In this document: positions 4,998 to 5,593 of the stretch, piece by piece | Layout: every line of letters starts with the position of its first letter | Numbering within the stretch: the stretch's first letter is position 1 | Assembly (NCBI GenBank): GCA_900550685.1 | Contig: URTS01000119.1 | Coordinates: 1-5,593, forward strand | Origin: an uncultured Oscillibacter sp. | Lineage (GTDB): Bacteria; Bacillota; Clostridia; Oscillospirales; Oscillospiraceae | Length of the DNA stretch: 5,593 nucleotides | Reading direction: 5' to 3' | The notes under the pieces: model-generated | Databases searched by the model: none | The model's input: only the letters and a program-made list of their open reading frames with translations | What the model was told of the DNA's origin: nothing | Position numbers and translations under genes: made by a program

Positions 4998-5593
4998 TCA
5001 GAATACCTGCTCCAGCAGGACCCGCAGCAAAAACGGCGACAGCCGGAGATCTCCATAGATCCCGAGGCCCAAAGCCAGGATCACCCCCGCAAAGCGGAGC
5101 CAGCAGCCTCGGCTGTCAGGCGGAACAAAGCGCCCCCTACCAAGGGACGCCCCCAGCCGCCCGGCGGCGGACTGGAAAGACGGCGGCGCCAGAAGAAAAA
5201 AGCAGGGAATCGTCAGCAGGCACCGCAGGCCGAAAAAGCCGACCGCTAGCCAGACGCCCTGTCCGCCGAAGGCGGCCGTCAGACAGCTCACCGCGTAAGC
5301 AGGAAGAAAGCCGAAGGCTGCTGTCAGCAGCGGCAGCAAAACCGCCCCCGCGGCAAAAGAGCCGCAGAAAAACGACAACACCGGTCCCCAGAGATACGCC
5401 AGCGCCAGGGTGCACAGAACGGAAACGGAAATTTCCCGCCCCTGCGCGGCGGTCAGATAGGCGGGGGTAACGGAAGCATAGAGAAAGGCATCGATCAATC
5501 GATCCTGCCGGGCGATCATCACCCGGCGCGACAGCTCCGGATCGCTGTTCTCGTCGCACAGCAGCACGAATTTGCAGTTCGGCAGCGCTCTTC
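4998..5593 (-). CDS. SpoIIM-like multi-membrane-segment protein, 5' end outside window
   Basis: The frame is open from the window edge to TGA at 5000-4998. From an internal GTG at 5567 it encodes 189 residues, and the frame continues upstream without a stop, so the true start is probably outside. The visible protein has a charged soluble N-terminal part (DENSDPELSRRVMIARQDRL), then four or five hydrophobic segments and a short C-terminal tail. The block GFLPAYAVSCLTAAFGGQGV continuing to LLTIPCFFLLA, and the ending LRLSPFLLRVLLEQVF, resemble the conserved membrane core and C-terminal helix of SpoIIM. SpoIIM works with SpoIID and SpoIIP in septal peptidoglycan remodelling during engulfment. 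The adjacency to xerD supports this. The similarity is weak by eye, the usual SpoIIM N-terminus is not seen, and an unrelated membrane protein remains possible. The stop overlaps the alternative xerD start (TGATG), suggesting co-transcription. Confidence 0.5.
   Translation of the reverse strand, partial: RALPNCKFVLLCDENSDPELSRRVMIARQDRLIDAFLYASVTPAYLTAAQGREISVSVLCTLALAYLWGPVLSFFCGSFAAGAVLLPLLTAAFGFLPAYAVSCLTAAFGGQGVWLAVGFFGLRCLLTIPCFFLLAPPSFQSAAGRLGASLGRGRFVPPDSRGCWLRFAGVILALGLGIYGDLRLSPFLLRVLLEQVF

Overview
The window looks like a chromosomal housekeeping stretch from a GC-rich Firmicute (about 60 % GC by eye), most likely a clostridial relative of the Oscillospiraceae type. The reasons are a canonical T-box leader, Gram-positive style Shine-Dalgarno sites, an ECF sigma factor paired with a DUF4179 anti-sigma protein, an Amidase_6 protein, and a SpoIIM-like/XerD gene pair that recalls the spoIIM-fur-xerD neighbourhood of Bacillus. 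The taxon is inferred; no rRNA or other definitive marker is present. All seven genes lie on the minus strand, so transcription runs from high to low coordinates.

Reading in the direction of transcription: (1) 5593-4998 is the 3' part of a membrane protein resembling SpoIIM, whose stop codon overlaps the start region of xerD. (2) 4980-4099 is a complete XerC/XerD-type tyrosine recombinase, ended by a strong hairpin terminator (4066-4100) that contains its stop codon. (3) 3972-3493 and 3496-2048 form a translationally coupled pair: an ECF-type sigma factor and a single-pass membrane DUF4179 protein, the likely anti-sigma factor. A possible self-recognised ECF promoter lies upstream, and a 12-bp-stem terminator (2000-2029) lies downstream. 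(4) 1959-1459 is a small Amidase_6 protein with a good ribosome binding site but no clear promoter of its own.

(5) 1452-1 is the best-resolved part of the window. A near-consensus sigma-A promoter (TTGACA, 17 nt, TACAAT) drives a complete T-box leader (about 1417-1154). It has a Stem I with a UAC (tyrosine) specifier, Stem II and III elements, the T-box/antiterminator and an intrinsic terminator. The first gene after the leader is not the synthetase but an EamA-family transporter (1146-280). tyrS, tyrosyl-tRNA synthetase, follows 41 nt later and runs off the window at base 1. The simplest reading is a tyrosine-starvation operon in which uncharged tRNA-Tyr switches on both an uncharacterised DMT-family transporter and TyrRS.

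The most notable observations are the transporter placed under a tyrosine T-box, a perfect 14-bp palindrome within the spacer of the T-box promoter, and a palindrome over the possible -10 element of the sigma operon. I see no mobile element, CRISPR array, tRNA or rRNA gene, and no evidence for a wholly new defence or biosynthetic system.
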